A stretch of DNA of 64,000 bases from Polaromonas sp. (GCA_025362315.1 JANYGP010000071.1:62001-126000), one strand, 5' to 3'; counted from the stretch's first letter, positions 1 to 8,719 are shown. The notes: a model not told the origin generated them from the letters alone. Made by a program: numbers and translations.

Positions 1-905
1 TGAACCTGCTCGCGCATCTGCTCAATCAGCACTTTCATGTCCACTGAAATTTTCGTCAGTTCAAGTGACGCTGATTTGGAACCGAGGGTGTTGGCCTCGC
101 GCTGCAGTTCCTGAATCAGGAAATCCAGCCGCTTGCCAAGCTCGCCTCCGGCATTGAGCAGGCGGTCAATTTCATCAAGATGCGATGCCAGTCGGCTGAC
201 TTCTTCTGCCACATCAATGCGTATGGCAAAGGCGGTGGCTTCTGCCAGTGCCCTGTCCCTGGCCATATCGGGCGTCGCTGCGTCGTTGCCCAACGCCAGG
301 GCTTCCTTGAACCGCTCCAGAAACTTGTCCTTTTGCTGGCTGACCAGCTTGGGCACCATGGGCGAAACCAGTGCGCACAGCGCGCGTATCTGAGCTGTGC
401 GCTCCAGCAGCATTGTTTTGAGCCGGCTGCCTTCGCGTTCGCGGGCCGCCAGCAATTCTTTCAAGGCTTTTTTGGCCAACTTGAGCAGCTCTTCGGTGTG
501 GTCATGTGGCGCTGTGTCCTGACCGCTGGCAAGGCGCATGACATCGGCTGCACTGAAGGGCGCAGCGTGAGGAAGCCACGACTTGATGGTGTCTTCAAGG
601 CAATTCAAGCGCTGCAGGGTTGCCGGTGGCGGGGCCTGCAGGCTGCTGGACGAACTGACGCTGACGCCCACGCGCAGCTCAACCTTGCCACGTTTTAACT
701 TGGCATTCAGCAGCTCGCGCAGGGCCGGCTCCATTTGCCGCAACTCATCTGGCAGCCGAAAAGCCAGGTCCAAAAAGCGGCTGTTCACACTGCGAATCTC
801 CAGGCCCAGGCGCACCGGGTTGTGGGCGCCGTCGTCTGGCTGACCCGGCTTTGACAAGGTGCTGGACTGGACGGCTGCGTAACCCGTCATGCTGTAAACT
901 GACAT
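1..905 (-). CDS. yicC: YicC family endoribonuclease-like protein, C-terminus cut by window edge
   Basis: Minus-strand frame open from 905 to the window edge. It begins MSVYSMTGYAA, the usual YicC opening, and contains the family stretch EIRSVNSRFLDLAFRLP. Near the edge it reads GKRLDFLIQELQREANTLGSK, the conserved YicC/DUF1732 C-terminal block, so only a few residues are missing. YicC proteins are conserved stress-linked factors; the E. coli protein has been described as an endoribonuclease. I chose ATG at 905 rather than 890 because homologues carry about five residues before MTGYA. It diverges from the kinase gene that starts about 80 bp away. Confidence 0.9.
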   Translation of the reverse strand, partial: MSVYSMTGYAAVQSSTLSKPGQPDDGAHNPVRLGLEIRSVNSRFLDLAFRLPDELRQMEPALRELLNAKLKRGKVELRVGVSVSSSSSLQAPPPATLQRLNCLEDTIKSWLPHAAPFSAADVMRLASGQDTAPHDHTEELLKLAKKALKELLAAREREGSRLKTMLLERTAQIRALCALVSPMVPKLVSQQKDKFLERFKEALALGNDAATPDMARDRALAEATAFAIRIDVAEEVSRLASHLDEIDRLLNAGGELGKRLDFLIQELQREANTLGSKSASLELTKISVDMKVLIEQMREQV

Positions 906-985
906 TTGTGTTGTAAAAGTTAAATAAAAAAACGAGGACTTCAGGGCAGCAACGGGTGGATTCACCTCTGCATACGTATCAAATT

Positions 986-1993
986 ATGTCAAAGGCCAAA
1001 CCAGCTCCCCTGCCGCCTGACACCGTGATTGGTGGTTACCGGGTTGTGCGCAAGCTGTCGTCGGGGGGTTTTGGTGTAGTTTACTTGGCCGTTGACAACG
1101 AAGGCCAGCAGGTAGCTGTCAAAGAGTACCTGCCCTCTTCACTGGCGGGCCGGCCACCCGGCGAGTTGCTGCCGCAGGTGCTGCCGGAAAAGCTGTCTTT
1201 GTACCGCCTGGGTTTGAAAAGTTTTTTTGAAGAAGGCCGCTCGCTCGCTCAAATCTCGCATGGCTCGGTGGTCAGCGTGCTGAACTTTTTCCGTGAAAAC
1301 GAAACCGTTTACATGGTGATGAATTACCTGGAGGGCGGCACGCTGCAGGACTTCATCATCACGGCGCGCGAACTCAAAAAACAGAAAGTTTTCAGGGAGT
1401 CGACGATCCGCTCGCTGTTTGATGAAATTTTGCGCGGCTTGCGCATCGTGCATCAACACAAGATGCTGCACCTGGACATCAAACCAGCCAATATTTTTGT
1501 CACCGACGACAACCGTGCCGTTTTGATTGATTTTGGCGCCGCTCGCGAAGTGCTGTCCAAAGAAGGCAACTTTATTCGTCCCATGTACACACCTGGCTTT
1601 GCAGCGCCTGAGATGTACCGGCGTGACTCTTCGATGGGACCGTGGACAGACATTTATGCCATTGGCGCCTGCATTTACGCCACCATGCAGGGCTACCCGC
1701 CAAACGATGCGCCGCAGCGGCTCGAAAAAGACCGCTTGTCGCTGGCCCTGTCCCGTTTGAGGGGCGTGTATTCAGACAACCTGATCGAAGTGGTGGAGTG
1801 GTGCATGTCGCTGGATCCGCTGTCAAGGCCACAGTCGGTTTTTGCGCTGCAAAAAGAGCTCAGCCGTGAAGGTGAGAGGCGTTACACCAAGCTGAGCGTG
1901 AGCGAAAAGGTCAGGCTGCAGTTTGACAACATGATTTCTGACACCAAAAAGTCAGCCAAAAAAGCGGTAGGCGCGGTAACGCGATTCAAATGA
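986..1993 (+). CDS. Serine/threonine protein kinase (Hanks type)
   Basis: Cytoplasmic Hanks-type kinase domain over most of its roughly 335 residues. Visible are a glycine loop (LSSGGFGVVYLA), the lysine motif VAVKEYLP, the catalytic loop HLDIKPANIFV (HLD in place of the usual HRD), DFGAA for metal binding and APEMYRRD at the end of the activation segment. No transmembrane segment is evident; the tail is lysine-rich. The stop overlaps the start of the downstream PP2C phosphatase by four bases, so the two are almost certainly translated together as a kinase/phosphatase switch. I prefer ATG 986 (MSKAKPAPLPP); a GTG at 956 would add ten residues. Substrates cannot be inferred. Confidence 0.9.
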   Translation: MSKAKPAPLPPDTVIGGYRVVRKLSSGGFGVVYLAVDNEGQQVAVKEYLPSSLAGRPPGELLPQVLPEKLSLYRLGLKSFFEEGRSLAQISHGSVVSVLNFFRENETVYMVMNYLEGGTLQDFIITARELKKQKVFRESTIRSLFDEILRGLRIVHQHKMLHLDIKPANIFVTDDNRAVLIDFGAAREVLSKEGNFIRPMYTPGFAAPEMYRRDSSMGPWTDIYAIGACIYATMQGYPPNDAPQRLEKDRLSLALSRLRGVYSDNLIEVVEWCMSLDPLSRPQSVFALQKELSREGERRYTKLSVSEKVRLQFDNMISDTKKSAKKAVGAVTRFK

Positions 1994-2892
1994 AATTTTC
2001 TGTCTTTCAAGTCAGTCGCCGCGGTGGCCGCGAAAAAAACGAAGACCGCATGGGTTACAGCTATACCCGGGAGTCTGGCTTGTTTGTGCTGGCGGACGGC
2101 ATGGGCGGCCACCCCGAAGGTGAAGTGGCTGCACAGCTGGCGCTGCAGACAATGTCCAGCCTTTATCAAAAGGAAGCACGCCCAGCCATCCGGGACACGG
2201 TCGAGTTTTTGTCAACTGCACTGATGGCTGCGCACCACCAGATCATCCGTTACGCCAGTGAAAAAGGCATGCTGGACACGCCGCGCACCACACTGGTTGC
2301 TGCCATCTTGCAGGGCCCCGGTGCGACCTGGGTGCACTGCGGCGACTCCCGCCTGTACGTGGTGCGTGACGGCGAGCTGCTGACGCGCACGCGTGACCAC
2401 TCCTACATGGAGCAGCAAAGCGCTGGCGGCGCACGAATAGAGCATATCAATCGGAATATTCTTTTTACCTGCCTGGGCTCACCCACCAAGCCCGTTTTTG
2501 ACATCACGGGACCTGTGTTTTTGCAGCAGGGAGACAAATTGCTTCTCTGCTCGGATGGTTTGTGGGGCAGTTTGAGTGACGATGACATCGTCAAACATCT
2601 GGTTGCCAAAGGCGTGTCGGACGCAGTGCCTGACCTGGTGGAAGCTGCCCTTCGGGCAGGCGGAGAACACAGCGACAACGTCACGGTGCTGGCCATGGAA
2701 TGGGAAACGCCCGATGCTTTCGAATCGACCCGGGGCGTGTCAACCGACACCATCTCTGACGGCGTGTTTGCATCAACAATTCAGGGGGGTGGGCTGGAGG
2801 CGTATGTGGATGATCTGGATGAAGCCACAATAGAGCGTTCCATCGCTGAAATCAACGAAGCCATTCGACGCTCTGCTGCCCGCAAAGCCTGA
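1990..2892 (+). CDS. PP2C-family serine/threonine phosphatase
   Basis: A 300-residue PPM/PP2C phosphatase. The N-terminus shows REKNEDR and LADGMGGHPEGE, which hold the first metal-binding aspartates. Further along are WVHCGDSRLYV, LLLCSDGLWG and a C-terminal HSDNVTVLAM, matching the conserved PP2C motifs in order. Family members remove phosphate from Ser/Thr using Mn or Mg. Its ATG overlaps the kinase stop (ATGA), so it is the expected antagonist of the upstream kinase. About 55 extra C-terminal residues after the catalytic core are acidic and then basic, without a recognised domain. Confidence 0.92.
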   Translation: MKFSVFQVSRRGGREKNEDRMGYSYTRESGLFVLADGMGGHPEGEVAAQLALQTMSSLYQKEARPAIRDTVEFLSTALMAAHHQIIRYASEKGMLDTPRTTLVAAILQGPGATWVHCGDSRLYVVRDGELLTRTRDHSYMEQQSAGGARIEHINRNILFTCLGSPTKPVFDITGPVFLQQGDKLLLCSDGLWGSLSDDDIVKHLVAKGVSDAVPDLVEAALRAGGEHSDNVTVLAMEWETPDAFESTRGVSTDTISDGVFASTIQGGGLEAYVDDLDEATIERSIAEINEAIRRSAARKA

Positions 2893-2961
2893 GTCGGGTC
2901 GCCGGGACACTGCAGCCAGCGCGGCGGCAATGCACAACCATTTACCCTGAAAGCAACTTTT

Positions 2962-3690
2962 ATGAGCCTATTTGAAAGGTCTGGGGCGCGCAGTGCCGAT
3001 GCCTTGCGCCCCGTGAGGATCACACGGCACTACACCGCCTATGCTGAAGGCTCGGTACTGATCGAGTTTGGCGGCACCAGGGTTTTGTGCACGGCTTCTG
3101 TTGAAGAGAAAGTCCCGGGTCACAAAAAAGGCAGCGGCGAAGGTTGGGTAACAGCCGAGTACGGCATGCTGCCGCGCGCCACCCACACCAGGAGCGACCG
3201 CGAAGCCGCGCGTGGCAAGCAAAGCGGCCGCACGCAAGAAATTCAGCGGCTGATTGGCCGGTCAATGCGCACGGTGTTTGACTTGAAAAAGCTCGGCGAG
3301 CGCACGATTTACCTTGACTGTGACGTGATTCAGGCTGATGGCGGTACCCGTACCGCTGCCATTACCGGTGCGTTTGTGGCAGCGCATGACGCGGTGAGAA
3401 AACTGATATCAGAGGGCAAGTTAAAAGAGTCACCCATCATCGACCATGTGGCCGCCATCTCAGTCGGCATCGTGCAAGGCGCACCCCTGCTGGACCTGGA
3501 ATACATCGAGGATGTCGCCTGTGACACCGACATGAATGTGGTGATGACTGGCGCCGGCAACTTTGTTGAAGTGCAGGGCACGGCTGAAGGCGCTGCTTTT
3601 ACCCGCGCTGAGATGGATGCGCTCTTGGCCCTGGCTGACCAAGGCATTCGAGAGTTGGTTGCCATGCAAAAACATTCGCTATCTAATTAA
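2962..3690 (+). CDS. rph: Ribonuclease PH
   Basis: A phosphorolytic 3'-to-5' exoribonuclease that trims tRNA 3' ends. At 242 residues it has the family length. Typical blocks are present: the Arg-rich opening [33 protein letters not shown], the RNA-binding [10 protein letters not shown] and [14 protein letters not shown] with the phosphate-site GTRTA. The C-terminus ([10 protein letters not shown]) matches the usual length, but its last codons and stop lie at the edge of an interspersed repeat starting near 3678. It is followed after 45 bp by rdgB. Confidence 0.96.
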   Translation: MSLFERSGARSADALRPVRITRHYTAYAEGSVLIEFGGTRVLCTASVEEKVPGHKKGSGEGWVTAEYGMLPRATHTRSDREAARGKQSGRTQEIQRLIGRSMRTVFDLKKLGERTIYLDCDVIQADGGTRTAAITGAFVAAHDAVRKLISEGKLKESPIIDHVAAISVGIVQGAPLLDLEYIEDVACDTDMNVVMTGAGNFVEVQGTAEGAAFTRAEMDALLALADQGIRELVAMQKHSLSN

Positions 3691-3726
3691 TAGCTGCTTG
3701 CGCCCGTAATTATTGGGCTAGAACCT
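3678..3726 (+). repeat. Interspersed REP-like repeat, family 1, copy A
   Basis: The core TAGCTGCTTGCGCCC is followed by an AT-rich loop and TTGGGCTAGAACC. GCCC and GGGC can pair as a small hairpin. The element covers the last codons and stop of rph and most of the rph-rdgB spacer. Other copies are near 9068, 19519, 21491, 33761, 43096, 48811, 54664, 55231 and 58831. Confidence 0.8.
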
Positions 3727-3735
3727 AGTTTGACC

Positions 3736-4338
3736 ATGAAAATAGTGCTTGCATCGAACAATTCAGGCAAACTAGCTGAGTTGCAGGCCATGTTCAGCCC
3801 GCTGGGCGTAGAACTGCTGCGCCAGTCTGAGCTGAACATTGGCGAGGCTGAAGAGCCCTTTCGCACCTTTGTTGAAAACGCCCTGGCCAAAGCGCGCCAC
3901 GCAGCACACTTAAGCGGCCTGCCCGCTGTGGCTGACGACGCCGGCTTGTGTGTCGATGCCTTTGGCGGTCTGCCCGGTGTCGACACCGCGTTTTATGCCA
4001 CCCAGTTTGGCTACGCCATGGGCGATGACAACAACGTCAAGGCGCTGCTCGAACAAATGGTCACTGTTGAGAATCGGCGCGCCGCGTTGGTCAGCACGCT
4101 GGTGGCGGTACGCTCAGCAGACGACCCAGAGCCGCTGATAGCCGTTGGCCGTGTGGTCGGTGAGATCACTCGCGCGCCACTGGGCAGCAACGGCTTTGGG
4201 TTTGATCCGGTCATGTTCATCCCCGAGTTTGGCCAGACCTTTGCGCAACTGCCTTTGGAGGTAAAAAACGCCAACAGCCACCGAGGCAAGGCGGCGCGAT
4301 TGATGCTGGACTTGATGCGTCAGCGCTGGATGAGCTGA
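3736..4338 (+). CDS. rdgB: XTP/dITP diphosphatase (RdgB/HAM1 family)
   Basis: Hydrolyses non-canonical purine nucleoside triphosphates (dITP, XTP) to monophosphates and so cleans the nucleotide pool. The N-terminal substrate motif SNNSGKL, FVENALAKARHAA, the metal-site block ADDAGLCVDAFGG and PGVDTAFYA are visible, followed by GFGFDPVMFIP and the C-terminal NSHRGKA. I start at ATG 3736 (MKIVLASNN); a TTG two codons earlier is less likely. It lies between rph and hemW on the same strand, a common betaproteobacterial order. Confidence 0.96.
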   Translation: MKIVLASNNSGKLAELQAMFSPLGVELLRQSELNIGEAEEPFRTFVENALAKARHAAHLSGLPAVADDAGLCVDAFGGLPGVDTAFYATQFGYAMGDDNNVKALLEQMVTVENRRAALVSTLVAVRSADDPEPLIAVGRVVGEITRAPLGSNGFGFDPVMFIPEFGQTFAQLPLEVKNANSHRGKAARLMLDLMRQRWMS

Positions 4339-4347
4339 GCTAGTGCG

Positions 4348-5610
4348 ATGAAGGATATTCAACACTACATGCGCCCCGGCACGCTGCAGCTCAAAAGCTT
4401 GCCGCCGCTGTCGCTGTATGTGCATTTGCCGTGGTGCATCAAGAAATGCCCGTATTGTGATTTCAACTCCCACGAACTAGCCCCCACGGTCGCGCACGCC
4501 GTGTCGCTTCCTGCCCCCCGAGGGGGCTTCGCCGGCTTGGGGCGGCCCGGCGCCGGCGCAGTGGGTGATATGCCAGAACAGCGCTACATAGACGCACTGG
4601 TGGCTGATCTGGAAGCAGCGCTGCCACTGATCTGGGGCCGTACAGTTCACAGTATTTTTATCGGTGGCGGCACGCCCAGTTTGTTCTCGCCACAAGCCAT
4701 AGATCGACTGCTGGCAGACATCCGCGCCCGCCTCAAGCTCAACGCTGATTGCGAAATTACCTTGGAGGCTAACCCCGGCACGTTTGAGAAAGACCGCTTC
4801 AAGGCTTTTAAAAGCGCAGGGATCAATCGCCTGTCGATTGGCGTGCAAAGCTTCAAAGACCAGCACCTCAAAGCTTTGGGCCGGGTGCATGACAGGGCTC
4901 AGGCAATCGCCGCAGTTGAGGAAGCAAGTCTGGCTTTTGACACTTTCAATCTGGACATCATGTATGCCCTGCCCGGCCAGACGCTACAAGATTTAGAGCA
5001 AGATGTGCTTACAGCGATTGGGCTAGAGCCCCCACACATCTCCATTTACCACCTGACGATTGAGCCAAACACCTACTTTGCCAAGTTTCCACCGGTGATT
5101 CCTGAAGAAGATTTGGCTTACGACATGCTGGACAAAATCACGGAGATGACCGGCTCTGCAGGCTTGGCCCGATACGAGGTGTCGGCCTTTGCCAAGCCCG
5201 GCCACCGCTGCTTTCACAACACCAACTACTGGCAATTTGGCGACTATTTGGGTATTGGCGCAGGCGCGCACAGCAAGCTGAGTTTTGCGCACCGGGTGGT
5301 GCGGCAGGTACGCGTGCGCGAGCCCAAGCTGTACATGCAAAAGGCCTTGGCCGGAGATGCCGTCACCGTAGACGCCGAAGTCACCCGCGCCGACTTGCCG
5401 TTTGAATTTATGCTCAACGCATTGCGGCTCAAAGACGGCTTCAAGCTGCAAGACTTTGTGGACAAAACAGGCCTGCCGTTCACCGCCATTGCGCAGGGGC
5501 TGGACGAAGCGGAGCGCAAGGGTTTGATTGAGCGAGACTTCGTGCACGTCAAGCCGACGGTGCGCGGCCTTGATTTTTTAAACGACTTACAACAGCTTTT
5601 TTTAGCGTGA
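4348..5610 (+). CDS. hemW: Radical SAM heme chaperone HemW (oxygen-independent coproporphyrinogen-III oxidase-like)
   Basis: Radical SAM protein with the 4Fe-4S motif CIKKCPYC near residues 31-38. Further blocks are FIGGGTPSLF, EANPGTFE, NRLSIGVQSF, ALPGQT and a C-terminal winged-helix-like part. HemW proteins bind heme and are thought to deliver it to respiratory enzymes; annotations as HemN are common. It is longer (420 residues) than usual. The extra length sits at about residues 45-73, directly after the Fe-S motif, where a GC-rich repeat reads through as a Pro/Gly/Ala-rich insert before the conserved RYIDALVADLE. The frame stays open, so the insert is probably tolerated as a loop. Confidence 0.93.
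   Translation: MKDIQHYMRPGTLQLKSLPPLSLYVHLPWCIKKCPYCDFNSHELAPTVAHAVSLPAPRGGFAGLGRPGAGAVGDMPEQRYIDALVADLEAALPLIWGRTVHSIFIGGGTPSLFSPQAIDRLLADIRARLKLNADCEITLEANPGTFEKDRFKAFKSAGINRLSIGVQSFKDQHLKALGRVHDRAQAIAAVEEASLAFDTFNLDIMYALPGQTLQDLEQDVLTAIGLEPPHISIYHLTIEPNTYFAKFPPVIPEEDLAYDMLDKITEMTGSAGLARYEVSAFAKPGHRCFHNTNYWQFGDYLGIGAGAHSKLSFAHRVVRQVRVREPKLYMQKALAGDAVTVDAEVTRADLPFEFMLNALRLKDGFKLQDFVDKTGLPFTAIAQGLDEAERKGLIERDFVHVKPTVRGLDFLNDLQQLFLA
4476..4567 (+). repeat. GC-rich repeat block inserted in hemW
   Basis: About 90 bp of very GC-rich DNA containing CCCCCCGAGGGGGC and CGGCGCCGGCG palindromic segments. It lies between the radical SAM cysteine motif and the next conserved HemW block. It adds roughly 30 residues of low-complexity protein without breaking the frame. 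Similar G/C-run palindromes are common intergenic repeats in Comamonadaceae, so I infer an insertion. The family assignment is from pattern only. Confidence 0.6.
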
Positions 5611-5614
5611 TGCG

Positions 5615-5824
5615 ATGGAAACTTCTAGCGTTATTCTTCTAGTCGTCAGCGCCTCCATCAGTTTTGCCGTCGGCAGAACCATCATGCACTTTCGCAAGAA
5701 AAGCAAAGCTGATGCGCTGCTGAAAACGCAGCAAAGAGCCGCTCAAGCGCTTCGCGATGCACCGCCTGGCCCCGAGTCAAAAAACAAAAGCAAACGCAAA
5801 CGGCAGGTACGACTAAAACAGTGA
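5615..5824 (+). CDS. Small membrane protein, hypothetical
   Basis: A 69-residue frame starting five bases after the hemW stop. It has one hydrophobic helix at the N-terminus (about residues 5-25, VILLVVSASISFAVG) and a strongly basic, polar tail ending KSKRKRQVRLKQ. This suggests a single-pass inner-membrane protein with a cytoplasmic positive tail. I do not recognise a family. Tight spacing behind hemW and a terminator-like hairpin right after it support a real gene in the same transcript. Confidence 0.55.
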   Translation: METSSVILLVVSASISFAVGRTIMHFRKKSKADALLKTQQRAAQALRDAPPGPESKNKSKRKRQVRLKQ

Positions 5825-5825
5825 T

Positions 5826-5864
5826 ACGTCGCTCATCAGTAAATGATGAGCCGCTGACGTTTTA
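5826..5864 (+). terminator. Terminator-like hairpin after the hemW transcript
   Basis: Outer stem ACGTC/GACGT and inner stem GCTCATCA/TGATGAGC around a GTAAA loop, followed by TTTT on the plus strand. It sits between the small membrane protein and the convergent terC gene. Confidence 0.6.
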
Positions 5865-5870
5865 CCCCGT

Positions 5871-6638
5871 TCAATGCGGTTTTGTGTCTGACTCGCCCGC
5901 CCGATACGCATCATGCAGCTGAACCGGCTTGGCTGAGCGCTTGCGCATCCAGATGTTCAGCAACTCGACGCCCAATGAAAACGCCATGGCAAAGTAAACA
6001 TAGCCTTTGGGGACATGGTGGCCAAAGCCTTCGGCCACCAGCACCACGCCCACCACGACAAGAAAGGCTAGGGCCAACATTTTGATGGTTGGGTGGTCAG
6101 ACACGAAGCGGCCAATTGCCGAGGCAAAGAGCATCATCAAACCGACCGACACGACCACCGCGGCCACCATGACTGCCAGCTCATCGACCATACCGACAGC
6201 GGTAATGATGGAGTCAAGCGAAAAGACAATGTCAATCACCATGATTTGCAAAATAACGGCGGTAAACGTGGCTCTGACTGCACTGGATGTTTGCGCCTCT
6301 TCGCCCTCGAGCGATTGATGGATCTCGCCGGTACTTTTCCAGATCAAAAACAGACCACCGACAATCAAAATCAAATCGCGACCCGATATCGCCTTGCCGA
6401 AAACGGTAAAAAACGGTTCGGTCAACCCAACCAGCCAAGACAAAAGAAACAGCAGCCCGATACGCATGAACATGGCCATGAACAGACCAATGCGCCTGGC
6501 GACCTCTTGCTGCGCTTTGGGCAGCTTGTCCACCAAAATCGAAATAAAAATAATGTTGTCAATGCCCAGCACCAGCTCCAGTAGGGTCAGGGTTGCAAAC
6601 GCAACCCAGATTTGCGGGTCAGACAGCAATTCAAGCAT
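5871..6638 (-). CDS. TerC family integral membrane protein
   Basis: A 255-residue membrane protein with about seven hydrophobic segments. It carries the TerC signatures LELVLGIDNIIFISI near residue 20 and IDIVFSLDSIITAVG mid-protein, whose acidic residues are typical of the family. TerC/YkoY-type proteins are linked to metal (Mn) export and tellurite resistance; some act during metalation of exported proteins. The C-terminus is charged (RKRSAKPVQLHDAYRAGESD). It is convergent with hemW and appears monocistronic. The substrate cannot be read from sequence. Confidence 0.9.
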   Translation of the reverse strand: MLELLSDPQIWVAFATLTLLELVLGIDNIIFISILVDKLPKAQQEVARRIGLFMAMFMRIGLLFLLSWLVGLTEPFFTVFGKAISGRDLILIVGGLFLIWKSTGEIHQSLEGEEAQTSSAVRATFTAVILQIMVIDIVFSLDSIITAVGMVDELAVMVAAVVVSVGLMMLFASAIGRFVSDHPTIKMLALAFLVVVGVVLVAEGFGHHVPKGYVYFAMAFSLGVELLNIWMRKRSAKPVQLHDAYRAGESDTKPH

Positions 6639-6748
6639 TGTTTTTTCTCTTCAAATCAAATTTAAAACAGCCTGCAATGTTAACCATTTGCAATGACGCC
6701 GCAGCGCAGTGGCAAAACGGTTCAATGACAAATATTCATCAACCCGAT

Positions 6749-6780
6749 GGTTCTGAGCGCGTCAGAAAATTTTCAGAACC
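6749..6780. repeat. Inverted repeat downstream of the AI-2E transporter gene
   Basis: Perfect 8-bp arms GGTTCTGA and TCAGAACC separated by 16 bp, directly after the stop of the minus-strand transporter gene. There is no T-run on either side, so it could be a weak terminator or an mRNA 3'-end stabilising hairpin. Confidence 0.4.
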
Positions 6781-6781
6781 G

Positions 6782-7921
6782 TCACGAACCCAAAAACTCG
6801 CCAACGGGCTTGAGGTCTTCCACGCGGTCGCACACAGCTTTGACAATCATCAAAATGGGCACACCCAGCAGCAAGCCCCAGACCCCCCACAACCAGCCCC
6901 AGGCCAGCAGACCCACAAAGATCGCCACCGGATTCATGCGGCTGGTACGGCTGGTCAGCCACGGTGTGATGAGATTGCCAACAATGGTGTGGATGACAAG
7001 TGACACGCCCACCACCACCAAAGCCATGTTGCCGGAGCCGAACTGCAAAAATGCGACAACGCCAGATGCAAAAGCCGTGGCCAGCGTGCCCACATAAGGC
7101 ACCAGGTTAAGCACGCCGGCAGCTATTGCCCAAACCGCTGCGTTGTCAAGCCCGATGGCCCAAAGCGCCAATCCTGTCAGCACACCCACCAGCGCGCTGG
7201 TCGCCAGTTGCACTTGAAAGTAACGCTGAATCTGACCGGTAATTTCATCCAGCGCCTGGAGCGTGATCTTTTTGCTGCTCAGTGATGGGCCAGCCAGTTT
7301 TATCAGCTTGCGCCTGAAAGTGTTGCCCGACACCGTCAGGAAATATGTCAGGAACAGCACCACGGTGAACTGGCCAATCAGAGTTGCCATGCCAACCGTG
7401 CCAGTCCAAAGGTAGTCCTTGATATCGAACCGGGCGGGCTCGACAGTTACTCGCAGCACCCCCCGGCTGGTGGCCGGAACGTTGCTTTCCTGGGCGGCTT
7501 GCTTAATCTGGGCAGCAGCTTTTTGCACTGTGTCAAGTGGGCTGCCAGCACCGCCCGGTTTGGTCTTGATGGCCTGCCTGAACTTTTGCGTAGCCGCGGG
7601 AAGCGAGTCAATCAACTGCATTGCCTGATCGGACAGCGCGTATGCCGTTGTGCCCATTGCCCCCATCAGGGCAAGCAGGAGTACAGCGGATCCTGCAGCA
7701 CGCGGGACGCGGCGCGATTCCATCCAGTTCACGATTGGCGACAGCGCGTAACTGAAAACCAGGCTGAGCATGAATGGAATGAACACCGCCTTGGCCCAAT
7801 GCAGGACAAACAAACCCGCCAGCAACGCAATGACTGCCAGCGACAGGCTGCGAATGCTGACAGGTGTGTCAACCGCAGGCAATTGAACGGGCGGATGGGA
7901 AGATTCAGAATCGGTGGTCAT
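6782..7921 (-). CDS. AI-2E family transporter (PerM/YdiK-like permease)
   Basis: About 379 residues and highly hydrophobic. It opens with paired transmembrane segments (LAVIALLAGLFVLHWAKAVF and a following one) and the motif PFMLSLVFSYALSPIV. A soluble region of about 100 residues (roughly 100-200) follows, then further helices including YVGTLATAFASGVVAFL and the C-terminal LLLGVPILMIVKAVCD. This matches the AI-2E transporter (PF01594) architecture; members are permeases with varied or unknown substrates. I start at ATG 7921 (MTTDSESSHPP); the frame is open further upstream, but that would run into the neighbouring gene. Confidence 0.88.
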   Translation of the reverse strand: MTTDSESSHPPVQLPAVDTPVSIRSLSLAVIALLAGLFVLHWAKAVFIPFMLSLVFSYALSPIVNWMESRRVPRAAGSAVLLLALMGAMGTTAYALSDQAMQLIDSLPAATQKFRQAIKTKPGGAGSPLDTVQKAAAQIKQAAQESNVPATSRGVLRVTVEPARFDIKDYLWTGTVGMATLIGQFTVVLFLTYFLTVSGNTFRRKLIKLAGPSLSSKKITLQALDEITGQIQRYFQVQLATSALVGVLTGLALWAIGLDNAAVWAIAAGVLNLVPYVGTLATAFASGVVAFLQFGSGNMALVVVGVSLVIHTIVGNLITPWLTSRTSRMNPVAIFVGLLAWGWLWGVWGLLLGVPILMIVKAVCDRVEDLKPVGEFLGS

Positions 7922-7961
7922 ACATGAGCAATGATGTTTTAACCCATCAATCAGGCAAGTT

Positions 7962-8677
7962 TCAATTTCGCGAATAACGCAGCTTTCGCAAAGGCAAACC
8001 CAGAAAATACTTTCTGACATATTCAAACCTGGCAGCCAGAGAAAAGCCATAGGGCAAATGCGCTGGTACGTACCAGCTGTTTAGGCCAGTGCGCAGAATC
8101 AACTGGTCATTATTTTGCCGCATCAGCTGGTGTTTTTTCAAGTGCGTGATATGGTTTTCTATCAGGATCAGCCGTGGTCGCCATGAAGAAAAACTGAACC
8201 CTGACATCGCTACCAGCTCATGGCCCTCAATGTCCATGGACAACAAATCAAAACCGGCAGGGGCGTTGTGACTTGCAAGAATATGATCCAGTGTTTGACA
8301 GGGCACTGCAACTGTCGAGCAAACCACGGCACCAAGCGCAATGGGTTTGTCTTCCAGCGTCGAATGGGCCCGGCACGGTTCAGCAAAAGTTGCTTGCCAG
8401 CGTTGGCCGGGCTTGAGCAGGCCATTTGCACCACGGTGCCCTTGCGGGCTTTGGCCAACAGGTCGCAGCAGTCCGGGTCAGGTTCAATGAGCAGGCCCGT
8501 CCATCCGAGTTGCTCCAGGTGCAGCGACTGTGAATCAAGCACCTGATCGTTGGCTCCCACATCAACGTAATACCCAATGCGACCCGCAAAAAAAGCGCGT
8601 ACCAGCTGCTGCTCCACTGCTGGCTCGTTGTTCAATTGCTGGACGTATCGGTTGTGAAAATCAGCGCGGCTTTGCAT
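7962..8677 (-). pseudogene. FkbM-family methyltransferase, broken by one frameshift
   Basis: Two overlapping minus-strand frames together make one FkbM-type SAM methyltransferase. The first (from ATG 8677) holds YYVDVGANDQVLDS, LGWTGLLIEPDPD and a following Rossmann-type segment. The second (to 7962) holds CQTLDHILAS, GFDLLSMDIEGHEL and a C-terminal tail. The switch falls at a GGGCCC run at 8366-8373. Adding one base there restores HSTLEDKPIALGAVVCSTV, which reads smoothly between the halves. Either the gene is inactivated or this is a sequencing or assembly error in the run. FkbM enzymes methylate sugars or hydroxyls in polysaccharide or secondary metabolism; the target here is unknown. Confidence 0.75.
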
Positions 8678-8719
8678 GCGGTTCAGGCAGGTGTGAAAGG
8701 CATGAGTATCGTTGGAAGA

